In this document: piece after piece, positions 34,433-42,365 of the stretch
Layout: every line of letters begins with the position of its first letter
How positions within the stretch are numbered: the first letter of the stretch is position 1
Source: Streptomyces antibioticus
GTDB lineage: Bacteria; Actinomycetota; Actinomycetes; Streptomycetales; Streptomycetaceae
Direction: 5' to 3'
Assembly (NCBI RefSeq): GCF_001514065.1
Contig: NZ_KQ948426.1
Location: 620,001-684,000, forward strand
Length of the DNA stretch: 64,000 nucleotides
Notes under the pieces: generated by a model
Database searches by the model: none
The model's input: only the letters and a program-made list of their open reading frames with translations
Told to the model about the DNA's origin: nothing
Position numbers and translations under genes: made by a program

Positions 34433-35128
34433 ATGAGGGTCACGGGCGGCGGCAGAGCGGGGCTCGTGGGGGTGGGGCTCGCGGCCGTGCTGGTGGGGTG
34501 CGGTGGCGGGGGCGACGCGGAGGACGCCGGGTCCGGGGAGGCGTCGCAGCGGGCGTCCACGGCTTCCGCGCCCGCGTCCTCGTCGGCTTCCTCGTCCGCG
34601 TCTTCGTCCTCGTCGGCGCAGGGGCGGCTCGCTCCCGATGTGCTGCAGAGCCGTTGGTGGTCCTGGGCGGCGTCGGAGCCCGAGTCGACGAACCCGGTCG
34701 CGGACGAGGACGGCGGCGACTGTGCGCGGAACCAGCCGAAGGACATCTGGTTCCTGGCCGGCACCTTCGGCACGCAGGCCGCGCGCAGCTGCCCGGTCCC
34801 GGCCGGGGTGCCGCTCGCCTTTCCCCTGGTGAACCAGATCGGGGAGCCCGCCGACTGCGTGCTCTTCATGGACGGCGCGGAGGGAACGGCGGTGCTGGAC
34901 GGCAAGAAGGTCGAGGCGGACGTCTACCGGGGCCAGGCCGTCACCGTGGAGGCCGTCGCCGGCAACCCCGTCACCGGCACGGACGAGACGTTCGAGGGCA
35001 CCGGATGCGGGCTGTGGGTCCAACTGCCCGGCCTGGAGAGCGGTCCGCACACGCTGAAGATCCGGGGCCGGGCGGGCGACTTCGCGACCGGCGTCGACTA
35101 CACGCTGACGGTGGCCGCCACCTCGTAG
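34433..35128 (+). CDS. Putative lipoprotein of unknown function
   Basis: This 231-aa protein has a lipoprotein signal peptide (lipobox AVLVGC, Cys22), a Ser/Ala-rich linker of about 40 residues (mostly SSASS repeats) and a C-terminal domain. The domain has WWSWAASEPES, then Cys residues in GGDCARN, RSCPVP, ADCVLF and GTGCGLW, probably two disulfides. I chose the ATG at 34433 because the signal peptide begins there and GGGGAGGGAG precedes it; the open frame upstream runs through tRNA-Arg. No family is recognised. Confidence 0.75.
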   Translation: MRVTGGGRAGLVGVGLAAVLVGCGGGGDAEDAGSGEASQRASTASAPASSSASSSASSSSSAQGRLAPDVLQSRWWSWAASEPESTNPVADEDGGDCARNQPKDIWFLAGTFGTQAARSCPVPAGVPLAFPLVNQIGEPADCVLFMDGAEGTAVLDGKKVEADVYRGQAVTVEAVAGNPVTGTDETFEGTGCGLWVQLPGLESGPHTLKIRGRAGDFATGVDYTLTVAATS

Positions 35129-35143
35129 GGGTCGTACGGCAGT

Positions 35144-35323
35144 TCAGGCCGTCGCCCCGGCCAGCCGGTGGAAGGCCTCGATGGTGCGCGGGTGGGCGAG
35201 CTCGTCCAGGAGGTGGCGCCACTCGGGGTCGGCGGCGGCCGGGTGGGTCAGGTCCCAGGCGGTGAGCAGCGGGGCGAGTTCGCTGTCGTCGGCCGGGGAC
35301 GGGGGGTTCACCGGTGTGTTCAT
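35144..35323 (-). CDS. Small cytosolic protein, 59 aa
   Basis: The ATG at 35323 has GGAAGGAAG upstream. The peptide is acidic, begins MNTPVNPPSPADD and has helices around LAPLLTAWDLTHP and WRHLLDELAHPRTIEAFHRLAG. It has no membrane segment or known domain. It is convergent with the lipoprotein gene (15 bases between stops). Confidence 0.6.
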   Translation of the reverse strand: MNTPVNPPSPADDSELAPLLTAWDLTHPAAADPEWRHLLDELAHPRTIEAFHRLAGATA

Positions 35324-35531
35324 GAGAGCTTCCTTCCTGCGCGGGGCCTGAGCCCCTGGGACGGGATGCGTTCCTCCGAAGGCCCTTGAGAACCTCTGCC
35401 TTCCACCATGCCGCGACCCCCCTCGCGGAACCATGGAGTCGCCCACCGGACCGGGGGTGTGGCCAGCCCCACCCACCGGGTGCGGCGGGCCGGTCCCGGC
35501 CCAAGTGCCGTGCCACTCGCGCCCGTTGAGG

Positions 35532-35560
35532 CGAACATTTGCGCTTGTGTCGCATGTTCG
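35532..35560 (+). promoter_or_regulatory. Nested inverted repeat upstream of the Tat-exported protein gene
   Basis: The outer arms CGAACAT/ATGTTCG (15 bases apart) enclose TGCG/CGCA. The dyad sits about 25 bases before the ATG, over the expected promoter, and could be an operator or a 5' mRNA hairpin. The GTTCGAATGC that follows adds a TTCGAA core. Confidence 0.5.
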
Positions 35561-35582
35561 AATGCGCCTAGTTTTTCACGTC

Positions 35583-36872
35583 ATGACCATGACGAGAAGA
35601 ACGGTCCTGCGCGGCCTGGCCGCCGCCCCCGTCGCCGGTGCGGCCGCGAACCTCCTGTCCGCCGCCCCCGCCCAGGCCGCGACCGTCCCCGCGAGCCAGT
35701 ACTCCCTGACCAGCCGCTCCTCCAACGAGCACGGCGAATTCGCCGCGCTGGCGGCCGGGTTGGCGGCCCGGCTGACCAAGGTGGACGCCACCACCGTCAT
35801 CGCCACCACCAACCGCGACGCCAGACCGCTGAGCAGCGCCCCCAGCACCGCCGAGGCCTTCCAGACCGGCTTCGCCTGGGACCCCGCCGACCAGGAGGTC
35901 CTGTACTGGATACCCCAGGGCGTCACCACCAGCGCCGACGCCTACGGCAACGGCCGCTACCCGGACAGCGGCGGCGACAAGGTCGTCCTCGTCTCCTGGT
36001 ACTTCGAGACCGATACCGACCCTGACACCCCGGGTGACGAGCAACCCGTCGACAAGGGCATGCGCCTGACCTTCGTCGACTACAACGCCGCCGCCGCGCC
36101 CACCTATCGCCATGTCCTGCTGGTCGAGCCGGTACGGACGGCCGGCGGCGCGTACTCCTTCGCACCCGTGCAGAAGCACGCCGGCGGCATCATGTGGTAC
36201 GGCAACCTGCTGTACGTCGTCGACACGTACAAAGGCCTGCGGATCTTCGATCTCAACACCCTGTTCACCGTCGACACCGCCGAGAAGGACGTCTGCGGTC
36301 TGCACACCGACGGCAAGTACTACGGGTACGGCTACCAGTACGTCCTCCCGCAGAGCCACGCCTACGACAACGCGGGAACGTATCTGCGCTACTCGACCAT
36401 CGGCCTCGACCGCGCCAGCACCCCCGACAGCCTGGTGATAGGCGAGTACTCCCTGGACGGCGTGGTCTCCTACAACGACCCCGGCCACACCTTCAACGGC
36501 ACCGGCGCGCCCGCCGAGACGACGCCCCACGTGGTGCGCTGGCCGCTCGACTACACCGACCGGCATCCGGGTTCGCCCACCGCGACCGAGGCGGTCACCG
36601 TCGCGCAGAAGAAGATCCAGGGCATCGTCTCCCGCAACAGCAAGCACTACCTCTCGGTGAGCGCGGGCCCGTCCACCAAGGGCGCCCTGCGCACGTTCAC
36701 CTCCGGCTCGTCCACCGCCACCACCGTCGCCGACCTCGCCGTCGGCTGCGAGGACCTGAGCTTCCACAGCAGCGGGGCCTCCGGGTGGGCGTACGGCGAG
36801 TCCGTGATCTGGAACGTCAGTGAGTACGACGGTCTGCGTTACGTCTACGCGGTGCGGGCGGACGGTTCGTAG
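35583..36872 (+). CDS. Tat-exported secreted protein, possible beta-propeller
   Basis: This 429-aa protein has a twin-arginine signal (MTMTRRTVLRGLAAAPVAG, cleavage near AQA). The mature chain has repeated short beta-type blocks: HAGGIMWYGNLLYVVDTYKGLRIFDL, YLRYSTIGLDRAS, PDSLVIGEYSLDG, SWAYGESVIWNVSEY. These resemble propeller blades, so a secreted binding or lyase-like propeller is possible, but no catalytic motif is evident. Tat export implies folding, perhaps with a cofactor, before secretion. I cannot assign the family. A nested dyad lies just upstream. Confidence 0.75.
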   Translation: MTMTRRTVLRGLAAAPVAGAAANLLSAAPAQAATVPASQYSLTSRSSNEHGEFAALAAGLAARLTKVDATTVIATTNRDARPLSSAPSTAEAFQTGFAWDPADQEVLYWIPQGVTTSADAYGNGRYPDSGGDKVVLVSWYFETDTDPDTPGDEQPVDKGMRLTFVDYNAAAAPTYRHVLLVEPVRTAGGAYSFAPVQKHAGGIMWYGNLLYVVDTYKGLRIFDLNTLFTVDTAEKDVCGLHTDGKYYGYGYQYVLPQSHAYDNAGTYLRYSTIGLDRASTPDSLVIGEYSLDGVVSYNDPGHTFNGTGAPAETTPHVVRWPLDYTDRHPGSPTATEAVTVAQKKIQGIVSRNSKHYLSVSAGPSTKGALRTFTSGSSTATTVADLAVGCEDLSFHSSGASGWAYGESVIWNVSEYDGLRYVYAVRADGS

Positions 36873-36881
36873 CCGCGTGTT

Positions 36882-37391
36882 CTAGCGAGCGAGGCGCAGG
36901 TCGCCGTGGCGCAGGCGGCCGGCGGCCGGCAGGGGACGTACCGGCAGCGCCTCCTCCGCGCGGCCGCCCGCGAAGACGCACAGCCGCAGCACCAGGAACC
37001 GGCCGATGCCGGCGAGGCCGGAGGCGCCGAGGTAGACGGCCTGCTCCCAGGCGAGGTCCGGCGAGGCCATCACGGCGTGCAGCACGACCATCGCGGCGCA
37101 GGTCACCCCGTAGGCCACCGTCGCCGAACCCGCCGACTGGAGATGGCGGCGCAGTCCGGCGCGGTGGCCGGTGCCGAAGGTGAACAGGGCGTGCAGCTCG
37201 GTGCAGAGCAGGGTGGACGCGACGGTGATCACCGCGTTCGCCAATGCCCAGGGCATCAGCGTCGCCAGCAGCGGGACCGACGCGCCGGCCAGCAGCCCCA
37301 CGCCTCCGCCGCACACCACGAACCGGACGAAGGAGGCGAGCGCGCCCACCCCCTGCGGCACGTCCGGGCGCTCCGTGCGCTGCGTCTCCAT
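36882..37391 (-). CDS. GtrA-like small membrane protein
   Basis: This 169-aa protein has four membrane helices (about residues 20-40, 48-68, 90-110, 118-140). The GtrA-family pattern is visible as FVRFVVCGGGVGLLAG and ANAVITVASTLLCTELHALFTF. GtrA proteins are thought to move lipid-linked sugars for cell-surface glycosylation. I chose the ATG at 37391 (METQRTERP) with GGAAGGAC upstream. It is a single gene, convergent with the secreted-protein gene, 9 bases apart. Confidence 0.75.
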   Translation of the reverse strand: METQRTERPDVPQGVGALASFVRFVVCGGGVGLLAGASVPLLATLMPWALANAVITVASTLLCTELHALFTFGTGHRAGLRRHLQSAGSATVAYGVTCAAMVVLHAVMASPDLAWEQAVYLGASGLAGIGRFLVLRLCVFAGGRAEEALPVRPLPAAGRLRHGDLRLAR

Positions 37392-37523
37392 GGCGGTGTC
37401 CTTCCGGGGCGGTCGGGGAGCTGCTGACGTGCTCCACGATCTCCCGGCGGGCCTCGCCAAACGATGGTGTGCCCTCCCGGAACCGGGGTAGGGCCAGCTC
37501 CACCATCTCCCTTCGGCTACGCC

Positions 37524-38033
37524 CTACTTGGAGCGCCCGGCGCCCTCGGCGTCCTTCGCGTCTTGGCCGCGCAGCTCCTCGATGTACTCCAGCGCGAGGC
37601 CTGCCGTCCGCGTGAACCAGTCGTTCAGTACGGCGATCTCGGCGGCGGAGTAGTCGGCGAAGAGGGTGTCGAGGCGGGCGTAGTAGGGGCCGTACAGGGC
37701 CGTGACCCGGGCGACCGCGGCCGGGACGGCGGCGACGCGGACGCGGCGCCGGTCGGTGGGGTCGGGGCGGCGGGTGATGAAGCCGCCGCGCTCCAGACGG
37801 TTGAGGATGCCCGTCATCGCACCCGTGGTGACGTGGGCGTGCTCCGCGAGGTCGCCCGCGGTGAGCAGGTCCTCGCCGGCCTTCAGCACGCAGGCGAAGC
37901 AGAGCAGGTCGGTGACGTTCAGGCCCAGCCGCTGGGCCATCTCCTGCTGGCCGAGCAGGTGCGTCGCGATGAGGGAGTCCATCGACGACAGCGCCTCGGC
38001 CGGGGTCGTGGCGGGGCGGGGCTTGGCGTGCAT
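37524..38033 (-). CDS. MarR-family transcriptional regulator
   Basis: This 169-aa winged-helix regulator has its DNA-binding core at about residues 55-110: LTAGDLAEHAHVTTGAMTGILNRLERGGFITRRPDPTDRRRVRV, with the wing DPTDRRR conserved. The amphipathic N- and C-terminal helices for dimerisation are present. A perfect ATTTAGC-T-GCTAAAT dyad 27 bases upstream of its start is probably its own operator and may also control the divergent small membrane-protein gene. Confidence 0.9.
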   Translation of the reverse strand: MHAKPRPATTPAEALSSMDSLIATHLLGQQEMAQRLGLNVTDLLCFACVLKAGEDLLTAGDLAEHAHVTTGAMTGILNRLERGGFITRRPDPTDRRRVRVAAVPAAVARVTALYGPYYARLDTLFADYSAAEIAVLNDWFTRTAGLALEYIEELRGQDAKDAEGAGRSK

Positions 38034-38059
38034 CTGCGGATTACCTTAGATCGTGAGAG

Positions 38060-38074
38060 ATTTAGCTGCTAAAT
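38060..38074. promoter_or_regulatory. MarR-type operator between divergent genes
   Basis: ATTTAGC-T-GCTAAAT is a perfect 7+1+7 palindrome in the 85-base space between the MarR gene and the divergent membrane-protein gene. It is AT-rich in a GC-rich genome and of the size bound by MarR dimers. Confidence 0.75.
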
Positions 38075-38118
38075 TGCTTACGCTGTGAGAGGTTTTGTCG
38101 TGGGTGGGAGGCGGGAAC

Positions 38119-38487
38119 GTGAGTGCGCACCAGTATGACGAGGGGCACACGATCGCGGGGTGGACCGGATGCGCCGTGGCCACGGCCGGTTGTGTCGTCC
38201 TGGGCCTCGGGGTGGTCATGGTGTCGGTCCCGGTACTGGCGGGCGGGGGCGCCCTGGCGGTGCTGGGCCTCCTTGTCACCTGGGGCCTGCACCTGGCGGG
38301 CTGGGGCAAGCCGCCGGGGCGTCGGCCGCGGGAGCAGTGGGGGATGCGGACGCGGGACCTGTCGGCACGGGACGGACATCCGGGGTGTGTGGGGTGCCGG
38401 CTGGCGGGGCGGGGACGGCGGGCCGCGGCACCGGTGGTCGCCGCCCCTGCCGAGCCGGAGGTCGTCACGGCGGACGCCGGTGGCTGA
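38119..38487 (+). CDS. Small membrane protein with HGxxPAAW-like N-terminus
   Basis: This 122-aa protein reads DEGHTIAGWTGCAVA near residues 7-21, then two membrane helices (about 15-40 and 43-65) and a basic, Cys-containing cytoplasmic tail (HPGCVGCRLAGRGRR). The N-terminus resembles the HGxxPAAW family of small actinobacterial membrane proteins. I chose the GTG at 38119 because GGGAGG lies upstream. It is divergent from the MarR gene and shares its operator region, so it may be a regulatory target. Confidence 0.7.
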   Translation: MSAHQYDEGHTIAGWTGCAVATAGCVVLGLGVVMVSVPVLAGGGALAVLGLLVTWGLHLAGWGKPPGRRPREQWGMRTRDLSARDGHPGCVGCRLAGRGRRAAAPVVAAPAEPEVVTADAGG

Positions 38488-38526
38488 TCGGCCGGTTGTC
38501 AGTGCCGCCCCCTACTCTCGTCAGAG

Positions 38527-39408
38527 ATGGCACAGGCATGGAAGTGCTCGGGGCTGCGCTGGTCGGCGGACGGTCCCGTGCTGGCGTGGGACGGCGGTCG
38601 GCGCAGTGCGCTGACCTGGGGGAAAAGGGTGGCCTTCGGGGTCGCGGACGGGGGTGTGCGGACATGCGTGGGAGCGCGGGGGCATGCGTGTCCGGTGCGC
38701 GCGGCCGTGCCGGGGCGGAGCACGGGGGCGCGATGCGAGGAGTGCGCGCGGCTGGACCGGGCGCACTCCGTGGCAGCCGACACGATCGCGGACGACCCGC
38801 GGCCGTACCACGTATATCTGGCCTGGTTCGGCCCCGGCATGACCAAGGTCGGGATCACCGCTGAGGAGCGGGGGTCCGCGCGGCTGCTGGAGCAGGGAGC
38901 CGTCTGCTTCAGCTGGCTCGGCGTCGGCCCGTTGATGGCCGCCCGGCGGACGGAGGAACTGCTGCGGGCCGCCCTCCGGGTGCCGGACCGGATTCCGTAC
39001 GCCGACAAGCGCGCCGTGCGGTCCGCGCTGCCGGGGACGGCGGCGGAGCGGGCGGCCGAGATCGCGGAACTGCACGGGCGGGCGCTGGCGTTGGGCGGCT
39101 GGCCGGAGTCACTGCGGACCGAGCCGTTCCAGCCCGTGGACCACGTGGAGGTGTTCGGGCTCGCGGGGGCGCCGGCCGCTGTGGGTGCGGTGTCCGAGCT
39201 GGTCGCGGGCGGTGTGGTGGGCGGACGGTTGCTAGCCGCCGCCGGGCCGGATCTGCATCTGGACACGGCGGGTGGGGTGATCGTGCTGGACACGCGGCTG
39301 ATGACGGGGTGGGGGCTGGTGCCGGTGGAGGGGACGGAGGGGGCGGAAGTGTCGGTTCCGTTGCGGGAGTTCAGGCGCGAGGCGGGAGTGCAGGACGGGT
39401 TGTTCTGA
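38527..39408 (+). CDS. DUF2797 family protein
   Basis: This 293-aa cytosolic protein has four Cys in an N-terminal zinc-type arrangement (WKCSG, RTCVG, HACPV, RCEECARLD). A central segment, YHVYLAWFGPGMTKVGIT, matches the start of a GIY-YIG-like fold as seen in DUF2797. The role of the family is unknown; a nucleic-acid-related function is only a suggestion. The ATG has no ribosome site, but TACTCT lies about 8 bases upstream, consistent with a leaderless transcript. Confidence 0.82.
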   Translation: MAQAWKCSGLRWSADGPVLAWDGGRRSALTWGKRVAFGVADGGVRTCVGARGHACPVRAAVPGRSTGARCEECARLDRAHSVAADTIADDPRPYHVYLAWFGPGMTKVGITAEERGSARLLEQGAVCFSWLGVGPLMAARRTEELLRAALRVPDRIPYADKRAVRSALPGTAAERAAEIAELHGRALALGGWPESLRTEPFQPVDHVEVFGLAGAPAAVGAVSELVAGGVVGGRLLAAAGPDLHLDTAGGVIVLDTRLMTGWGLVPVEGTEGAEVSVPLREFRREAGVQDGLF

Positions 39409-39538
39409 GGGAGGGGTGAGCATTGTTCCTAGGGTCGGGCGACGGCCGGTCGCGGAAGGTAAAGAGACGGATCCCTCCGGGATCCCTTTCGGCAAGGTCC
39501 CTGGACGCGGTGCCGCACCGCGGGCGACCGTGGACGAC

Positions 39539-39916
39539 ATGAGTGATCAACACGTTGCACCTGTCGCGCCCGTTCTCCCTGTCGCCGCCCATGAACCGCC
39601 GTACTACGCGGTCGTCTTCACCTCCGTCCGCACGCAGGAGGCGGAGCGGGGCAGCGGATACGGCGCCACCGCGGAGCGCCTGGGCGAACTGGTCCAGGAG
39701 ATTCCCGGGTTCCTCGGCGAGGACTCGGCGCACACACCGGGCGGACTCGCGGTCACCGTGGCCTACTTCCGGGACCTGGCCGGCATCGAGGAGTGGCGGC
39801 GGCACGCGGCGCACCGCGAGGCCAAGGAGCACGGGCGGGCGCACTGGTACGAGCGGTACTCGCTGCACATCGCCAAGGTCGAGCACAGTCGCGGCTTCCA
39901 GCGGGACCGCGTCTGA
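39539..39916 (+). CDS. Antibiotic biosynthesis monooxygenase (ABM)-fold protein
   Basis: This 125-aa ferredoxin-like dimeric alpha/beta-barrel protein has PPYYAVVFTSVRT (first strand), LVQEIPGFLG, GGLAVTVAYFRDLAGIEEWRRHAAHREAKEHGR and WYERYSLHIAKVEHSR. The last blocks are typical of ABM-domain enzymes such as heme or quinone monooxygenases. The ATG at 39539 begins MSDQHVAP; the longer frame upstream lacks conserved features. Function beyond the fold is unknown. Confidence 0.8.
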   Translation: MSDQHVAPVAPVLPVAAHEPPYYAVVFTSVRTQEAERGSGYGATAERLGELVQEIPGFLGEDSAHTPGGLAVTVAYFRDLAGIEEWRRHAAHREAKEHGRAHWYERYSLHIAKVEHSRGFQRDRV

Positions 39917-40018
39917 CCTCGGGTGACCGGGGCCGCCTTGGTGTTCCCTGTGCGTTTCTCAGGGAAATCACAGAAAGCCGAAAGCCTGTTCTCAGAGCGC
40001 CCCGCCAGTGTGTCCACC

Positions 40019-40759
40019 ATGACCACGACCTCGCCCCAGGGGCGCACCGAACTGCTGAGGCCGGACGGGAGCCCCGTCCGAGTGCTTGTGGTGGACGACG
40101 AGCAGTCGATCACCGAACTGCTGTCCATGGCCCTGCGCTATGAGGGATGGCAGATCCGGAGCGCGGGAGACGGCACCGGTGCCGTCCAGACCGCGCGGGA
40201 GTTCCGGCCCGACGCCGTCGTTCTCGACATGATGCTGCCGGACATGGACGGGCTGACCGTCCTCGGGCGGCTGCGGCGTGAGCTGCCGGACGTCCCCGTC
40301 CTGTTCCTCACCGCGAAGGACGCCGTCGAGGACCGTATCGCCGGGCTCACCGCCGGTGGGGACGACTACGTCACCAAGCCGTTCAGCCTCGAAGAGGTCG
40401 TCGCCCGGCTGCGCGGCCTCATCCGCCGCTCCGGCGCCGCCGACCGCCGCTCCGACTCCGTGCTGGTCGTCGGCGACCTCACCCTGGACGAGGACAGCCA
40501 CGAGGTCGCGCGGGCCGGGGAGAACATCCACCTCACCGCCACCGAGTTCGAGCTGCTGCGGTTCCTGATGCGCAACCCGCGGCGCGTGCTCAGCAAGGCG
40601 CAGATCCTCGACCGTGTCTGGTCCTACGACTTCGGCGGCCAGGCCAACGTCGTCGAGCTCTACATCTCGTATCTGCGGCGGAAGATCGACGCAGGTCGCG
40701 AGCCGATGATCCACACCCGGCGCGGTGCCGGTTACCTGATCAAACCCGCGGCGTCATGA
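40019..40759 (+). CDS. OmpR/PhoB-type response regulator
   Basis: This 246-aa regulator has a receiver domain at 20-135 with acidic pair Asp26-Asp27, phosphoacceptor Asp70 (VVLDMMLPDMDG), Thr98 and Lys120. A winged-helix Trans_reg_C domain follows at about 150-243 (LTATEFELLRFLMRNPRRVLSK, RRGAGYLI). It resembles the TrcR/MprA-like regulators of actinobacteria. Its stop overlaps the kinase start (ATGA), so the pair is coupled. Confidence 0.94.
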   Translation: MTTTSPQGRTELLRPDGSPVRVLVVDDEQSITELLSMALRYEGWQIRSAGDGTGAVQTAREFRPDAVVLDMMLPDMDGLTVLGRLRRELPDVPVLFLTAKDAVEDRIAGLTAGGDDYVTKPFSLEEVVARLRGLIRRSGAADRRSDSVLVVGDLTLDEDSHEVARAGENIHLTATEFELLRFLMRNPRRVLSKAQILDRVWSYDFGGQANVVELYISYLRRKIDAGREPMIHTRRGAGYLIKPAAS

Positions 40760-42351
40760 GCGGGCGACGACGGCCGCGTGCGCAGAGGAAGCGACTGGGC
40801 AAGCCGCGTACCCTGCGGGCGCGGCTCGTCGTCGCGTCGGTGGTGTTGATCGCCGTGGTGTGTGCGGTGATCGGGACCGTGACGACGTTGGCGTTGCGGT
40901 CGCATCTGTATGAGCAGCTGGGCGCCAAGGTGGGAGAGGCCGCGATGCGGGCCTCCGGCATGGGCGCTCCGCCCGGCCTGCAGACCAAGGGCACGGGCGG
41001 CCCCGGAAACACCTCGACCACCTTGACTGACCTGGTCACCAAGGGGCCGCAGCAGAGCAGTATCGCGGCCACGGTGCAGAAGGGCGTCATCACTGATGCC
41101 CTGGTGGGGAACGAGGGCCCCTACACCCGGTCTGCGGAGCCTCTGAGCGAGGAGGCGATCGAGGCGCTCAACGAGGTCACCCAGGACCAGAAACTGCACA
41201 CCGTTGACCTTCCCGGCCTCGGTGAGTACCTCGTCCGATACGCCTCCGGTGACAGAGGCAACTACTACGTCGGCCTCCCCACCAAGGAAGTCAACAACAC
41301 CCTCAACACCCTCATAGCCGTAGAAGCCAGCGTCACCGCAGCCGGCCTCGTCGCCGCCGGTATCGCCGGTACCGTCATCGTCGGCGTAGCCACCCGCCCC
41401 CTCCGTCGCGTCGCCGGGACGGCCACCCGGGTGTCCGAACTCCCCCTCCACACCGGCGAGGTGAACCTCAGCGAGCGGGTGCCCGAGTCGGAGTGCGACC
41501 CGAACACCGAGGTCGGCAAGGTGGGCGTCGCGCTCAACCGGATGCTGGACCACGTCCACGCGGCGCTGCACTCCCGCCAGCAGAGCGAGATGCGGGTCCG
41601 CCAGTTCGTCGCCGACGCCAGCCATGAGCTCAGAACACCCCTGGCCTCCATCCGCGGGTACGCCGAGCTGACCCGGCGCGGCAGGGAGCAGATCGGCCCC
41701 GACACCCGCCACGCGCTCGGCCGCATCGAGTCCGAGGCGGGGCGTATGACGTTGCTGGTGGAGGATCTGCTGCTGCTCGCGCGGCTCGACGCCGGGCGGC
41801 CCCTTCAGTTCGAGCAGACCGACCTCATCCCCCTCGTTGTCGACACCGTCAGTGACTCCCGCGCCGCCGGCATGGAACACAACTGGCGGCTGGACCTGCC
41901 CGACGAGCCCGCGCTCGTCGCCGCGGACGCGGCCCGTGTCCAGCAGGTGCTGGTCAATCTGCTCGGCAACGCCCGCAAGCACACCGCCCCCGGCACCACC
42001 ATCACCGCCCGCATCCAGCGGCGCGGCCCCTGGATGTGCGTGGACGTCGAGGACAACGGCCAGGGAATCCCACCGGATCTGCTGCCGCATGTCTTCGAGA
42101 GGTTCGCGCGCGGTGACTCGTCCCGCTCCAGGGCCTCCGGGTCCACCGGGCTCGGGCTCGCCATCGTGCAGGCCGTGGCGACCGCGCACGGCGGTGCCGT
42201 GACCGTGGACAGCGTGTCGGGACGGACCGTGTTCACGGTTCATCTGCCCGCGCTCGCGCCCGCGTTGCCCCGCCCGGCGCCCGAAACGAACTGGCAATCG
42301 CACTCACAGGCACAGCACAGTGCCACCACATGGGTGCAACAGGGCACTTGA
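40756..42351 (+). CDS. Sensor histidine kinase
   Basis: This 531-aa membrane kinase has helix 1 near 24-46, an extracytoplasmic sensor of about 145 residues, helix 2 near 190-215, then HAMP. HisKA carries His290 in ASHELRTPL, and HATPase_c has NLLGNARKH (N-box), VEDNGQGIP (G1) and STGLGLAIVQAVATAHGG (G2). The sensor has no recognisable ligand domain. It is coupled to the response regulator upstream and followed 14 bases later by glycosyltransferase genes, which suggests the signal concerns the cell surface. Confidence 0.94.
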   Translation: MSGRRRPRAQRKRLGKPRTLRARLVVASVVLIAVVCAVIGTVTTLALRSHLYEQLGAKVGEAAMRASGMGAPPGLQTKGTGGPGNTSTTLTDLVTKGPQQSSIAATVQKGVITDALVGNEGPYTRSAEPLSEEAIEALNEVTQDQKLHTVDLPGLGEYLVRYASGDRGNYYVGLPTKEVNNTLNTLIAVEASVTAAGLVAAGIAGTVIVGVATRPLRRVAGTATRVSELPLHTGEVNLSERVPESECDPNTEVGKVGVALNRMLDHVHAALHSRQQSEMRVRQFVADASHELRTPLASIRGYAELTRRGREQIGPDTRHALGRIESEAGRMTLLVEDLLLLARLDAGRPLQFEQTDLIPLVVDTVSDSRAAGMEHNWRLDLPDEPALVAADAARVQQVLVNLLGNARKHTAPGTTITARIQRRGPWMCVDVEDNGQGIPPDLLPHVFERFARGDSSRSRASGSTGLGLAIVQAVATAHGGAVTVDSVSGRTVFTVHLPALAPALPRPAPETNWQSHSQAQHSATTWVQQGT

Positions 42352-42365
42352 CGACAGTCGGTGCC

